Shown here piece by piece: positions 39,501 to 48,300 of a stretch of DNA of 64,000 nt (position 1 is the first letter of the stretch; each line of letters opens with the position of its first letter). The stretch spans positions 62,001-126,000 of the forward strand of contig NZ_JABAIJ010000001.1 in assembly GCF_012641435.1 (NCBI RefSeq). The letters are read 5' to 3'. Under the pieces are notes generated by a model that was not told the DNA's origin, ran no database searches, and saw nothing but the letters and a program-made list of their open reading frames with translations. A program made the position numbers and the translations under genes. Source of the stretch: Rhizobium sp. P38BS-XIX. GTDB taxonomy: Bacteria > Pseudomonadota > Alphaproteobacteria > Rhizobiales > Rhizobiaceae.

Positions 39501-40042
39501 TCATCGATGCCATCCGCAAGCTGCGCGGCGCGATCCAGAGCCTCAACCGCGAGGGTCGCGAACGTCTGATCGTTGCCTTCGACATCGTCAATGCGCAATT
39601 CCAGCGTCTCTTCACCCATCTTTTCGGCGGCGGCACGGCCGAGCTTCAACTCATCGAGTCTGATGATCCGCTGGAAGCCGGTCTCGAAATCCTCGCCCGC
39701 CCACCCGGCAAGAAGCCGCAGACCATGACGCTGCTGTCCGGCGGCGAGCAGGCGCTGACAGCCATGGCGCTGATCTTTGCCGTATTCCTCACCAATCCCG
39801 CGCCGATCTGCGTGCTGGACGAAGTGGACGCACCGCTCGATGACCACAATGTCGAGCGTTATTGCAATCTCATGGACGAGATGGCGGCCTCGACCGAGAC
39901 TCGCTTTGTGGTCATCACCCACAATCCGATCACCATGGCCCGCATGAACCGCCTGTTCGGCGTCACCATGGCGGAGCAGGGCGTGTCACAGCTTGTTTCC
40001 GTTGATCTCCAGACTGCGGAGCGTCTGCGCGAAATCGCTTGA
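36581..40042 (+). CDS. smc: Chromosome segregation/condensation protein Smc
   Basis: This 1153-aa protein has an N-terminal ATPase head with Walker A GPNGCGKSNLVEALRW, a coiled coil, a hinge around residues 500-640, a second coiled coil, and the C-terminal head with signature LLSGGEQALTAMALIFAVFL and Walker B PICVLDEVDAPLDD. ATG 36581 with GGGGGATCG upstream is used; a frame upstream adds only a few residues. Its length fits alphaproteobacterial Smc. The scpA/scpB partners are not adjacent. Confidence 0.96.
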   Translation: MKFNKLRLVGFKSFVEPGEFVIERGLTGVVGPNGCGKSNLVEALRWVMGENSYKNMRASGMDDVIFSGSGNRPARNTAEVGLYLDNSDRTAPAAFNDSDEIQVTRRIEREQGSVYRINGKEARAKDVQLLFADASTGARSPSMVGQGRIGELIQAKPQARRQLLEEAAGISGLHSRRHEAELRLRAAESNLERLDDVTSQLESQIESLKRQARQANRFKMLSADIRAREAMLLHIRWVQAKEAEAEADSALNQATVLVAEKAQIQMDAAKAQGIASFKLPELRDDEAKAAAALQRLQFARNQLEEDVNRILRRRDELTRRLAQLGEDISREERLVADNAAILARLDAEEADLAEVLADSGRLAEETRGVFEEAAAKLADSERIFTALTAERAEAAAGRNQLERAIRDLADRKMRLERQADEANRELAAIDEKMADLPDPGEKRDMVEAAEAVVADAEAAIQLVEAALSKARETEAFARGPVEQARAGLNALETEARTISKMLAAVDTSGAFSPVAEELRVDRGFETALGAALGDDLESPLDPNAPVHWSDNGSGTGDPTLPDGVLPLITHVGAPAALTRRLRQIGIVAADDAERLMSNLKPGQRLVTKDGAVFRWDGHVTGADAPSAAALRLAQKNRLSELEAEAELARDVLIEAEERLSAAAEGIRAEEGRLGNARDSSRIAARQLAEARENLAAAERASGDLIRRRDAIAESVSLLQQQLEDVAMQDENARIELEDAPDLAGIDLKLQAQQVEVATDRGALAEARARHEGLNRENEARQRRILAIRQERDTWRQRAASAEEHIQTLRDREEEARDEAAELDLAPDEFDDKRRALMNELQKAEEARRVAADRLAEAEIVQREADRAAATALSELAESREKRGRVEERLVSARERRQEAELRIRQTLNVEPHEAMRLTGLSGSQNIPDLREVERELERLKIERERLGAVNLRAEEESRELTERLQALIKERDDVIDAIRKLRGAIQSLNREGRERLIVAFDIVNAQFQRLFTHLFGGGTAELQLIESDDPLEAGLEILARPPGKKPQTMTLLSGGEQALTAMALIFAVFLTNPAPICVLDEVDAPLDDHNVERYCNLMDEMAASTETRFVVITHNPITMARMNRLFGVTMAEQGVSQLVSVDLQTAERLREIA

Positions 40043-40167
40043 AAGCGACGATAAAACTGTTCTCGTTTCGACAAGAAATTGCTCTGTCGTCTGCCGCACA
40101 GCTCTAAAGCGTGCTAGCGTCGTTCTTAAATCAACAACGTGGGCGCTGATCCGCCCGGAAGGGAAGT

Positions 40168-41493
40168 ATGTCTGACTCGACTGGCGGTATTTTCGATTTT
40201 CTCGGAATACTCGCCGTACTGCTGCTTGTTGCCGCCAACGGCTTTTTCGTTGCGGCCGAGTTCTCTCTGGTGTCCGTTCGCCGCAGCCGCGTGACGGAGC
40301 TTGTCGCCGAAGGGCGCATGAATGCCAAGTCGTTGCAGAAGGCGGTCGATAATCTCGATGCCAATCTGGCGGCCACGCAGCTCGGCATCACGATTTCATC
40401 CCTTGCTCTCGGTTGGGTCGGCGAACCCGCATTGGCCCATCTTCTGGAACCGCTTCTCGATTTTCTTCCCGGAGCCTGGGCTGCCGCCAGCTCTCACGCG
40501 ATTGCCGTCGCCATTTCCTTCATCATCATCACCGCGCTGCACATCGTGCTGGGTGAACTTGCGCCGAAGAGCCTGGCTCTTCAGCGTAGCGAAGGCACGG
40601 CGCTCGGTGTAGTCCGGCCGCTTGGACTGTTTCTCTTCCTGCTTCGCCCGGCGATTACCGTTCTCAACGGTCTCGGCAATCTGGTGCTGCGCCTATTCGG
40701 GCTTCGGCCGGGAGCGGGCGAGGGCTCGCTGCACTCACCGGCCGAGATCAAGCTGTTGATCGCCGAAAGCCAGGAAGCCGGTCTTTTGGAGCAGGCGCAA
40801 CAGGACCTTGTCGAGCGCGTCTTCAATATCGGCAACCGTGATGTCTCCAACATCATGACGCCGCGGCTTGAGGTCGATTGGATCGACGCCGACGACACGC
40901 CGGAAGAAATGCAGAAGACTATCCGCGAGAGCCGCTACGAACAGCTTCTCGTTGCACGTGGATCGATCGATGAGCCGCTTGGCATGATCTTGAAAAAGGA
41001 TCTTCTCGATCAGCTTCTCAATGGCGAGCGGCTGAACCCGATGGCCGTCATCCGCCAGCCATTGGTCGTCCATGAGGCGACCGCAGTCTTCAAGGTGCTG
41101 GAAAGCTTCAAACGCGCTCCCGTGCGCCTGGCCATGGTCATCGACGAATATGGCAGCCTTGAAGGTATCGTTACGCAGACGGACCTTCTAGAGGCGATTG
41201 CCGGCGATCTTCCCGACATGGAAAATGAAACGCCAGACGTCGTCGAGCGTGCCGACGGATCGCTGCTGATGGAAGGCATGATGCCGGTCTATGAGGCCTT
41301 TGCCCGGCTCGGTCTGAAGGAGGGCGAGGAAGAGGTCACCTTCCATACGCTCGCCGGCTTTGCCTTGTATCAACTCGGCCACCTGCCTGATGTCGGCGAA
41401 AGCTTCACCTTCGGTGGCTGGCATTTCGAAATTGTCGATCTCGACGGTATGCGGATCGACAAGATTCTGGCGCGGCGAGAGGCCGGGGTTTAG
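40168..41493 (+). CDS. CNNM/TlyC-type transporter (DUF21 + CBS pair)
   Basis: This 441-aa protein has a DUF21 membrane domain with three or four helices (SDSTGGIFDFLGILAVLLLV start, FFVAAEFSLVSVRRSRV, ALHIVLGELAPKSLAL). A CBS pair (about 220-340; NIMTPRLEVDWID, VIDEYGSLEGIVTQTD) and a transporter-associated CorC/HlyC C-terminal domain follow. These proteins are linked to magnesium and divalent-cation efflux; the older name is hemolysin. Its stop overlaps the end of the CobT-like gene on the other strand by four bases. Confidence 0.93.
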   Translation: MSDSTGGIFDFLGILAVLLLVAANGFFVAAEFSLVSVRRSRVTELVAEGRMNAKSLQKAVDNLDANLAATQLGITISSLALGWVGEPALAHLLEPLLDFLPGAWAAASSHAIAVAISFIIITALHIVLGELAPKSLALQRSEGTALGVVRPLGLFLFLLRPAITVLNGLGNLVLRLFGLRPGAGEGSLHSPAEIKLLIAESQEAGLLEQAQQDLVERVFNIGNRDVSNIMTPRLEVDWIDADDTPEEMQKTIRESRYEQLLVARGSIDEPLGMILKKDLLDQLLNGERLNPMAVIRQPLVVHEATAVFKVLESFKRAPVRLAMVIDEYGSLEGIVTQTDLLEAIAGDLPDMENETPDVVERADGSLLMEGMMPVYEAFARLGLKEGEEEVTFHTLAGFALYQLGHLPDVGESFTFGGWHFEIVDLDGMRIDKILARREAGV

Positions 41494-42416
41494 TCTGATT
41501 TCTGAGGTTCGTTGTTCAGCAGCAGGCGCTGCAGAAGATGAAGCGTCGACATACCTAGATCTTCGGGAAGTTCGATTTCCTCAGCAATACGGTAATAGCG
41601 ATTCACGCTATAGCCGATGCCTATGGCAGCTAGTTGGATAACGGACTCTGTTTCAATGGTCTCAATGACTTCGGTTAGATGTTTTGATAGGAAAAGAGGG
41701 CCATTTTCGTTGAGTGTGGAATCATCTACCGGGGCACCGTCGGAGATCACCAACAGTAGCTTACGTGTTTCGGGCCGCGCATGTAATCGCTTTGTCGCCC
41801 ATTGTAGCGCCTCGCCATCAATATTCTCCTTCAGCAAATCTGGCCTCAGCATCGGCTTAAGGTATCCAGCATGCGGAAAATTGCTGTCTGCTGCTCGGTA
41901 AATGATATGGAGAAGGTCGCAGAGTCGTCCGGGCTTCGCTTGTCGCGGGCGTTCGGAAAGCCAGTGTTTTCGCGATTGTCCTCCCTTCCAAGATGTTGTC
42001 GTAAACCCGAGAACTTCCACCTTGTAGCCGAGGTGCACTAGAAAATCAGTAGCGATATCTATTGTCGCTGCCGCGAGCAATATCGATTGCCCTTTCATCG
42101 AGCCGGAATGATCGACTAGGATTGAAACCACAGTGTCGGTGCGCATCTGCTCCGTGGTTTGAATCCGCACGAGCCGCGAAGCCTCTAGGGCGGCGAGATT
42201 GCATTCCGCACGCCAATCGAGGAGCGCGCCTTGATATCGTTGCCATGCTGCGTCTAACATTGCGGCGTGCTCAATTGAGATCGGTTCCAGAACTTCGTCC
42301 AACTGCCCGGCCCTGAGGGTTTTATCGAACTCGCGTGTGTAGATCCGATAGGACGGGACCGAACCGGCTACAGGCTCGTTTGCTGGTTTCTTAAACAGTG
42401 CTCTCAAAAATTGCAT
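41490..42416 (-). CDS. Stand-alone CobT-like VWA protein (cobaltochelatase CobT C-terminal homologue)
   Basis: This 308-aa protein matches the C-terminal VWA part of cobaltochelatase CobT. It has the MIDAS VSILVDHSGSMKGQSILLAA, EVLGFTTTSWKGGQSRK, PGRLCDLLHIIYRAAD, KENIDGEALQWA and LLVISDGAPVDDSTLNENG. Complete CobT is about twice as long, with an acidic N-terminal region absent here. No cobS or cobN is nearby. The base composition of this segment is visibly lower in G+C than its neighbours. It may be a decayed copy or an independent VWA component of a MoxR-type system. Confidence 0.8.
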   Translation of the reverse strand: MQFLRALFKKPANEPVAGSVPSYRIYTREFDKTLRAGQLDEVLEPISIEHAAMLDAAWQRYQGALLDWRAECNLAALEASRLVRIQTTEQMRTDTVVSILVDHSGSMKGQSILLAAATIDIATDFLVHLGYKVEVLGFTTTSWKGGQSRKHWLSERPRQAKPGRLCDLLHIIYRAADSNFPHAGYLKPMLRPDLLKENIDGEALQWATKRLHARPETRKLLLVISDGAPVDDSTLNENGPLFLSKHLTEVIETIETESVIQLAAIGIGYSVNRYYRIAEEIELPEDLGMSTLHLLQRLLLNNEPQKSD

Positions 42417-42585
42417 CAGCGATTGCTAGCTCTAAACCGATCGGTAATGAAGAGAAATTTGCCAATTTATTCGTATTTTCGTAGTTTGCTCCATATTTAT
42501 GGTGCGGTGCAACATTTCGCCGTATTTGTCGATTTTCATTTGCCTCTCAATGAATTAAGTTCAACCCAGGGAGTTGGACGAGACA

Positions 42586-45252
42586 ATGACAAAGTGGGTC
42601 TATACATTCGGCGATGGCAAGGCCGAGGGAGGCGCCGGCGATTTTGAACGGCTCGGCGGCAAAGGTGCGAATCTCGCCGAAATGTGCAATCTCGGGCTGC
42701 CAGTCCCTCCGGGGCTGACCATCGTCAGCGAAGCCTGCACGACCTACTACAAGAACGGCCGCAAGATTTCCGAAGAGCTGAAGCCGCAGGTCATGCAAGG
42801 GCTGAAGCGGATGGAGGCGATCACCGGACGCAAATTCGGCGATACCGCGCGGCCGCTGCTGGTTTCCGTCCGTTCCGGCGGCCGCGCTTCCATGCCGGGC
42901 ATGATGGACACCGTCCTGAACCTCGGTCTCAATGACGCAACCGTGCAGGCGCTCGGCCACGATGCCGGCGACGCGCGCTTCGCCTGGGACAGCTACCGTC
43001 GCTTCATCCAGATGTATGCCGACGTTGTCATGGGCCTCGACAACGAAGTGTTCGAGGAGATCCTGGAAGACGAAAAGGCCCGCTTCGGGCACGAGTACGA
43101 TACGGAACTCACGGCCGTCGAATGGCAGCACGTCGTTTCGATCTACAAGACCGTCATCGAGGAAGAATTGGGCGACGCGTTTCCGCAGGAGCCCGAGGTG
43201 CAGCTCTGGGGAGCCGTCGGTGCCGTCTTTGCCAGCTGGATGAATGCGCGGGCCGTTACCTATCGCAATCTCCACAACATTCCCGAGGCTTGGGGCACCG
43301 CCGTCAATATTCAGGCGATGGTGTTCGGCAATCTTGGCAATTCGTCCGCAACGGGTGTCGCCTTTACCCGCAATCCTTCGACGGGAGAGAAAGAGCTTTA
43401 CGGCGAGTTCCTCGTCAATGCGCAGGGCGAAGATGTCGTTGCCGGCATCCGCACGCCCCAGAGCATTACGGAAGCAGCCCGCATTGCCTCCGGCTACGAA
43501 CGGCCATCGATGGAAAAGCTGATGCCGGAGGCTTTCGGCGAATTCCGCAAGATCTGCGCCCAGCTCGAAGCTCATTATCGCGATGTTCAGGATCTGGAAT
43601 TCACCATCGAGCGCGGCAAGCTCTGGATGTTGCAGACGCGTGCCGGCAAGCGCACCACCAAGGCTGCGATGCGGATCGCCGTCGATATGGTCGATGAAGG
43701 GCTGATTACCGAGGACGAGGCCGTCTCTCGCATTGATCCGATGACGCTTGATCAGCTTCTGCACCCGACGATCGACCCGCGCGTGCGTCGCGAGGTTATC
43801 GGCTCGGGCTTGCCCGCCTCGCCGGGTGCTGCCACGGGCGAGATCGTCTTCACCGCGGAAGAGGCGATCATTGCCGAAGAAGAAGGACGCAAGGCAATCC
43901 TGGTTCGCATCGAGACGAGTCCGGAAGACATTCACGGCATGCACGCCGCCGAGGCTATTCTGACGACGCGTGGCGGCATGACCAGCCACGCGGCGGTGGT
44001 CGCCCGCGGCATGGGCATCCCCTGTGTTGTCGGTGCCGGCACCATGCGCCTCGATATGCGCAACGAGAAACTGATCGGCATCGGCATCACCTTGAAGAGG
44101 GGCGATATCGTCACGATCGACGGCTCCACCGGTCAGGTGCTGAAGGGTGAAGTGCCGATGATCCAGCCGGAGCTCTCGGGCGATTTCGGGCGCATCATGG
44201 CCTGGGCTGATCGTTCGCGGCGCATGACCGTGCGCACCAATGCCGACACACCCGCCGATGCGCGCGCTGCCCGCTCTTTCGGTGCCGAGGGCATCGGCCT
44301 TTGCCGCACCGAACATATGTTCTTCGAGGGCGACCGTATCCATGTGATGCGCGAGATGATCCTTGCCGAGGATGAGGCCGGGCGGCGTGCAGCGCTTGCC
44401 AAGCTCATGCCGATGCAGCGGCTCGATTTCACTGCTCTGTTCACGATCATGCATGGCATGCCGGTGACGATCCGCCTGCTTGATCCGCCGCTGCATGAAT
44501 TCCTGCCGAAGACGGATGAAGAGATCGCCGAGGTGGCGGGCATCATGGGCATGGAGCCGGCAACGCTGCGCCAGCGCGTCGATGCGCTGCATGAGTTCAA
44601 TCCCATGCTTGGCCATCGCGGCTGCAGGCTGGCGATTTCCTATCCGGAGATCGTCGAGATGCAGGCCCGTGCGATCTTTGAGGCTGCTGTTGAGGCGGCA
44701 CGCGAAACCGGGGCTGCCGTGGTGCCCGAGATCATGGTGCCGTTGGTCGGCCTGCGCTCGGAGCTGGACTACGTCAAGGCGCGGATCGACGAGGTGGCGC
44801 GCACGGTCATGACGGAAGCGAAGATGAAGATCGACTATCTGGTCGGCACCATGATCGAGCTTCCGCGGGCGGCATTGCGCGCCCATATCATCGCCGAGGC
44901 GGCCGAATTCTTCTCCTTCGGCACGAACGACCTTACGCAGACGACCTTCGGCATGTCACGCGACGATGCGGCCGCCTTTATTCCGACCTATCAGCGCAAG
45001 GGGATTATCGAACACGACCCCTTCATCTCGCTGGATTTCGACGGGGTAGGGGAGCTGATCCGCATCGCCGCAGAGCGCGGCCGGCGTACCCGCAACGACA
45101 TGAAGCTCGGCATCTGCGGCGAGCATGGCGGCGATCCCGCTTCTATTCACTTCTGTGAGGATATCGGGTTGGACTACGTGTCCTGCTCGCCCTTCCGCGT
45201 GCCGATTGCAAGGCTTGCGGCGGCACAGGCGGCGATCAAGGGACGCGCCTGA
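42586..45252 (+). CDS. ppdK: Pyruvate, phosphate dikinase
   Basis: This 888-aa enzyme interconverts pyruvate, ATP and phosphate with PEP, AMP and pyrophosphate. It has the N-terminal nucleotide-binding region (FGDGKAEGGAGDFERLGGKG), the swivelling phosphohistidine in TTRGGMTSHAAVVARGMG near residue 470, and the PEP/pyruvate-binding barrel with GLCRTEHMFF and SFGTNDLTQTTFGMSRDD. The start is ATG 42586, giving MTKWVYTFG. The gene follows a low-G+C gap of about 170 bases that holds its promoter. Confidence 0.97.
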   Translation: MTKWVYTFGDGKAEGGAGDFERLGGKGANLAEMCNLGLPVPPGLTIVSEACTTYYKNGRKISEELKPQVMQGLKRMEAITGRKFGDTARPLLVSVRSGGRASMPGMMDTVLNLGLNDATVQALGHDAGDARFAWDSYRRFIQMYADVVMGLDNEVFEEILEDEKARFGHEYDTELTAVEWQHVVSIYKTVIEEELGDAFPQEPEVQLWGAVGAVFASWMNARAVTYRNLHNIPEAWGTAVNIQAMVFGNLGNSSATGVAFTRNPSTGEKELYGEFLVNAQGEDVVAGIRTPQSITEAARIASGYERPSMEKLMPEAFGEFRKICAQLEAHYRDVQDLEFTIERGKLWMLQTRAGKRTTKAAMRIAVDMVDEGLITEDEAVSRIDPMTLDQLLHPTIDPRVRREVIGSGLPASPGAATGEIVFTAEEAIIAEEEGRKAILVRIETSPEDIHGMHAAEAILTTRGGMTSHAAVVARGMGIPCVVGAGTMRLDMRNEKLIGIGITLKRGDIVTIDGSTGQVLKGEVPMIQPELSGDFGRIMAWADRSRRMTVRTNADTPADARAARSFGAEGIGLCRTEHMFFEGDRIHVMREMILAEDEAGRRAALAKLMPMQRLDFTALFTIMHGMPVTIRLLDPPLHEFLPKTDEEIAEVAGIMGMEPATLRQRVDALHEFNPMLGHRGCRLAISYPEIVEMQARAIFEAAVEAARETGAAVVPEIMVPLVGLRSELDYVKARIDEVARTVMTEAKMKIDYLVGTMIELPRAALRAHIIAEAAEFFSFGTNDLTQTTFGMSRDDAAAFIPTYQRKGIIEHDPFISLDFDGVGELIRIAAERGRRTRNDMKLGICGEHGGDPASIHFCEDIGLDYVSCSPFRVPIARLAAAQAAIKGRA

Positions 45253-45279
45253 TTCTGCTTGAGCGAGCCGCTGTTGCGC

Positions 45280-45561
45280 TCAGTGACGCCAATGACGGTG
45301 ACCATAGTAATATCCCGGGCCCCCGACCACGACAGTGGGTCCCCAGAAGAAATCGTCATTGCTTTCCATGAAGGCCCGTTGATCGGCGCGTCGGCTAAGA
45401 TCCTGGTTCATCAGGCAATTGGCGAAGTTTTCGCTGCCGCGCCGAAAGCCGTAGCCGGCGCATCTCGACTCGTCCGCCGCTCGGATTTCCTCGGCCGTCT
45501 GGCAGGAGGAAAGAACAAATCCAATAGCGAGAAGCGATAAAATAGAAGCAGCGATACGCAT
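45280..45561 (-). CDS. Small exported lipoprotein
   Basis: This 93-aa protein has a lipobox-type signal: SILSLLAIGFVLSSCQTAEE, cysteine near residue 18. The mature part has two further cysteines and the C terminus is Gly/Tyr/His-rich. It starts at ATG 45561 with AGGA upstream; earlier in-frame starts are less likely. No known domain is recognised. It converges on ppdK. Confidence 0.75.
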   Translation of the reverse strand: MRIAASILSLLAIGFVLSSCQTAEEIRAADESRCAGYGFRRGSENFANCLMNQDLSRRADQRAFMESNDDFFWGPTVVVGGPGYYYGHRHWRH

Positions 45562-45653
45562 GACTTGATGTCCTGAATGCAAATATGCAGTCACGAGTTA
45601 TAGCCCCGCGTGCCATCGCGGGAAAGGCCTATCATCGTCGCAGGCCTGGCGGT

Positions 45654-46076
45654 TTACGCGGCTTCTTTCGATCTGCCCGGGAAGCGCTGCAACAGATCGA
45701 TGAAGGCATCGGCAAAGCGCAGCAAATGCTCGGTATCCTCGTCCGGCTGCAGTAGGCGGATTTCCGCACCATCTTCGTCGAGTGCTGCAAAAAGCGTGCG
45801 CATTGCATCGCCTTCCGGAATCCTGATAACGGCCAGCCTGCGGCAGTCGTGAATGAGGCCTGTCGCGGGGAGATCGAACAGGAAATCGCCCTTCACGGCG
45901 GAAGCGGCATTTCGAACGGCTTCACAGAAAGCCGGCTCTCCGCCGGAAAACCCTTCAAGTGAGAGCTCGAGCTCGAGAAGTTCAAGTGGCAGGATCGGGT
46001 CGGCCGCATCGGCCCCGGCAATGGCTGCAGTTGGCAGCGTTTTGGCAGCGACGTCTTGAGAAAGCATCGGTTCCAT
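45654..46076 (-). CDS. Hypothetical acidic protein
   Basis: This 140-aa protein is rich in acidic residues and leucine. LPLELLELELSLEGFSGGE and RIPEGDAMRTLFAALDEDGAE are notable. It has no membrane segment and no family I can name. ATG 46076 follows AAAGGA nine bases upstream; a GTG at 46094 is in frame. It is most likely monocistronic, and its neighbours give no functional clue. Confidence 0.6.
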   Translation of the reverse strand: MEPMLSQDVAAKTLPTAAIAGADAADPILPLELLELELSLEGFSGGEPAFCEAVRNAASAVKGDFLFDLPATGLIHDCRRLAVIRIPEGDAMRTLFAALDEDGAEIRLLQPDEDTEHLLRFADAFIDLLQRFPGRSKEAA

Positions 46077-46308
46077 CCCATCAAGTCCTTTCACAGCCTC
46101 GATAAAACGCTAAAGAATGGCCTTTTTTAGGAATTTAAGCAAGTGCTCACACTTTTGCGCTATGCGCCCAGCTGATTCGGGCATTGAAGGGCGTTTCCGG
46201 CAAACGCATGGCATTCGATTTATGTTCACCTTTTCCTGATTTAAACATAAGTCGCTTTTACGGAATCGGTGCATCCGGCTTCCGATCCGACGCGCCGACG
46301 AGCCATTG

Positions 46309-47241
46309 ATGACCATTCGTTTCGACCGTCCCGTTTCACATGCCGCCCGCGCCGCGCGCCTGATCGCCGCCTTTGCGCTGGTTCTGTGTGGCGTCACGTT
46401 GATCGGACATCGATTTGCGCCTCTGGAAACGCCCTATTTCGTGCTGCTGATGCTGATTTCCGCCGGCTGCGCCGCCGTGGCGGTGCTGCTCGCGCTCATC
46501 GGTCTCGTCCAGCTTTGGCAGCATGCTGCCTTGGGTGGAATTTCAGCGGCAAAAGCCATCATTTATGCCGCCTTGCCACTGGTCATCTTCGGGTTTGGCG
46601 CCGAGCGCTATTGGACCCGCCCGCAGATCTACGAGGTTTCGACCGATCTCAGCGATCCCCCAGAATGGCTGATAACGCCGGATGCCAAACAGATCTGGCT
46701 GCCGCCACGCCATCTGGTGACGCAGCAGGAGCGCGAGGCGCAGTTTGCCGCCTATCCGGCCTTGATCAGCCGTCGTTATGAAGGGGCGGCGGATCGCGTG
46801 CTGGAGGCGGTGCGCAAGGTGGCGAGAGATAGTCATATCACCATCGTCAAGGCCGAAGGTGCTGAGGTCGCCGATCCGAATGGTGCGGCCAAGCCGAGGC
46901 GGCGCAGCCAACCGACGCCGGCCAGCCCGACGCAAGATGACAGCGCTGTTAGCGATATGCCTGATGTCGTTCCGGTGCCGACGCCACGCCCTTTCCGCGA
47001 TAGTGTCGCCGACCTGATCCGTCAGAATACCGATGTCCTTCTGCAGGGTGAGACGCGCACGCGCATTTTCGGATTTCCCTGCGATGTCCTCATCCGCCTT
47101 CGTGAGGAAGCGGAAACCACGCTCGTGGATGTCCGCGTCGCGTCGCGCTATGGTCAGGATGATCTCGGCGTCAGCGCCGGCATGGCGGACAGCTTTCTGA
47201 AAGCCTTGGACGCGGAACTGCTTGGAATTGCCGGCGGCTGA
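46309..47241 (+). CDS. DUF1499 domain membrane protein
   Basis: This 310-aa protein has about three N-terminal hydrophobic helices (residues about 15-100) and a C-terminal DUF1499 domain. The domain includes a conserved-looking YEGAADRVLEAVRKVARDS and ends GQDDLGVSAGMADSFL. A basic, Pro/Thr-rich linker lies between the two domain parts. The function of the family is unknown. ATG 46309 is preferred to the adjacent TTG. Confidence 0.85.
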   Translation: MTIRFDRPVSHAARAARLIAAFALVLCGVTLIGHRFAPLETPYFVLLMLISAGCAAVAVLLALIGLVQLWQHAALGGISAAKAIIYAALPLVIFGFGAERYWTRPQIYEVSTDLSDPPEWLITPDAKQIWLPPRHLVTQQEREAQFAAYPALISRRYEGAADRVLEAVRKVARDSHITIVKAEGAEVADPNGAAKPRRRSQPTPASPTQDDSAVSDMPDVVPVPTPRPFRDSVADLIRQNTDVLLQGETRTRIFGFPCDVLIRLREEAETTLVDVRVASRYGQDDLGVSAGMADSFLKALDAELLGIAGG

Positions 47242-47292
47242 TTCCGAGCCTTAACCACCTTGGACATTTCAGCCGGAATAAATGTCGGCGCG

Positions 47293-47394
47293 ACTAGAGC
47301 CGTTTCGCTTTTCTTCGAATCGCGAAAATGCTCCCTTTGTTTTTACGCAATTCCGGGCGGAAAACCGCTACGCACTTTTCCTGGAATTGCTCTA
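47293..47394. repeat. Compound dispersed palindromic repeat
   Basis: A first half (about 47293-47340, AGAGCCGTTTCGCTTTTC through GCGAAAATGCTCC) abuts a second palindrome at 47347-47390 (GCAATTCCGGGCGGAAAACC... to GGAATTGC). The second part is nearly the reverse complement of the element at 32632. Together they form one unit ending CTCTAG, intergenic between DUF1499 and the MBL gene, and typical of rhizobial repeats. Confidence 0.75.
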
Positions 47395-48300
47395 GGTGGG
47401 GCGATAGATCCCCATCAAAGCGGGCGGCCCATCGGTTTCCACCTGACCCTTTTCGAGCAGATCTTCCAGATGCGCCAGCACCGAAAGCGCGGCTGCGCCA
47501 TGCAGGCGCGGATCGGTATCGCGATAGATGGCCTTCACCATATCCGGGATCTGCCGGTCGCCGGCCTTGATGCGCTCCAGCACGGCGCGCTCGCGCATGC
47601 GGCGGTGGGTTCTGAGGCCTCGCATGAAGGATGCGGGCTCCTTCACCGCTCCGCCGTGGCCAGGCAGGAACAGGCGGTCGTCGCGGGCAAGAAGCCGCTC
47701 CAGAGAAGCCATGTAATCCGCCATCGATCCATCCGGCGGCGCGACGATCGAAGTCGCCCAGGCCATGACGTGATCGGCGGAGAAGACGATGCCCGTGCCG
47801 TCGAGCGCGAAACAGGCGTGGTTTGCCGTGTGGCCCGGCGTCAGCAGCGCCGTCAGCTGCCAGCCGTCTCCCGCAACGCTTTCGCCGTCGCCAAGAATGA
47901 TGTCAGGCTGAAACTCGGTGTCAGAGCTCTCGGCAAATGGGTTTATCTCACCCTGATGCAGGGGGCGGGCGGCACGATGCGGGCCTTCGCCGACGGTCAG
48001 CGCCCCGGTTGCTTCCTTCAGCCGTCGGGCGAGCGGCGAGTGATCGCGATGGGTGTGGCTGACGAAGATATGCGTGACCTCGCGCCCCTTCAGCGCCGCC
48101 AGCAGCGCGGCAAAATGCTCTTCATTCTCCGGGCCGGGATCGATGACTGCGACAGACGAACCGCCGACGATATAGCTGTTGGTGCCGTGAAAGGTGAAGG
48201 CGCTGGGATTGTTGACCGTCATCCGCTCGATGCCGGGGGCGGTCGGGACGGCGCGGCCATAGGCGGGCTCAAAGGCAAGGTCGAAGTCAGGCGTGCTCAT
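47392..48300 (-). CDS. MBL-fold metallo-hydrolase
   Basis: This 302-aa metallo-beta-lactamase-fold protein has HGTNSYIVGGSSVAVIDPG, the metal motif FVSHTHRDHSPLA near residue 95, LTPGHTANHACFAL and LFLPGHGG, then a C-terminal winged-helix-like segment. This resembles LACTB2/glyoxalase-II-like hydrolases. The substrate is unknown. Its start overlaps the upstream cupin gene by four bases, so the two genes are coupled. Confidence 0.92.
   Translation of the reverse strand: MSTPDFDLAFEPAYGRAVPTAPGIERMTVNNPSAFTFHGTNSYIVGGSSVAVIDPGPENEEHFAALLAALKGREVTHIFVSHTHRDHSPLARRLKEATGALTVGEGPHRAARPLHQGEINPFAESSDTEFQPDIILGDGESVAGDGWQLTALLTPGHTANHACFALDGTGIVFSADHVMAWATSIVAPPDGSMADYMASLERLLARDDRLFLPGHGGAVKEPASFMRGLRTHRRMRERAVLERIKAGDRQIPDMVKAIYRDTDPRLHGAAALSVLAHLEDLLEKGQVETDGPPALMGIYRPT

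Noticed and set aside
42547..44886. 779-aa minus-strand frame opposite ppdK
   Set aside because: It is the mirror of a highly biased gene with no recognisable domain.
47293..47394. Repeat cluster taken as a CRISPR array
   Set aside because: It is a single compound palindrome, not evenly spaced repeats with unique spacers.
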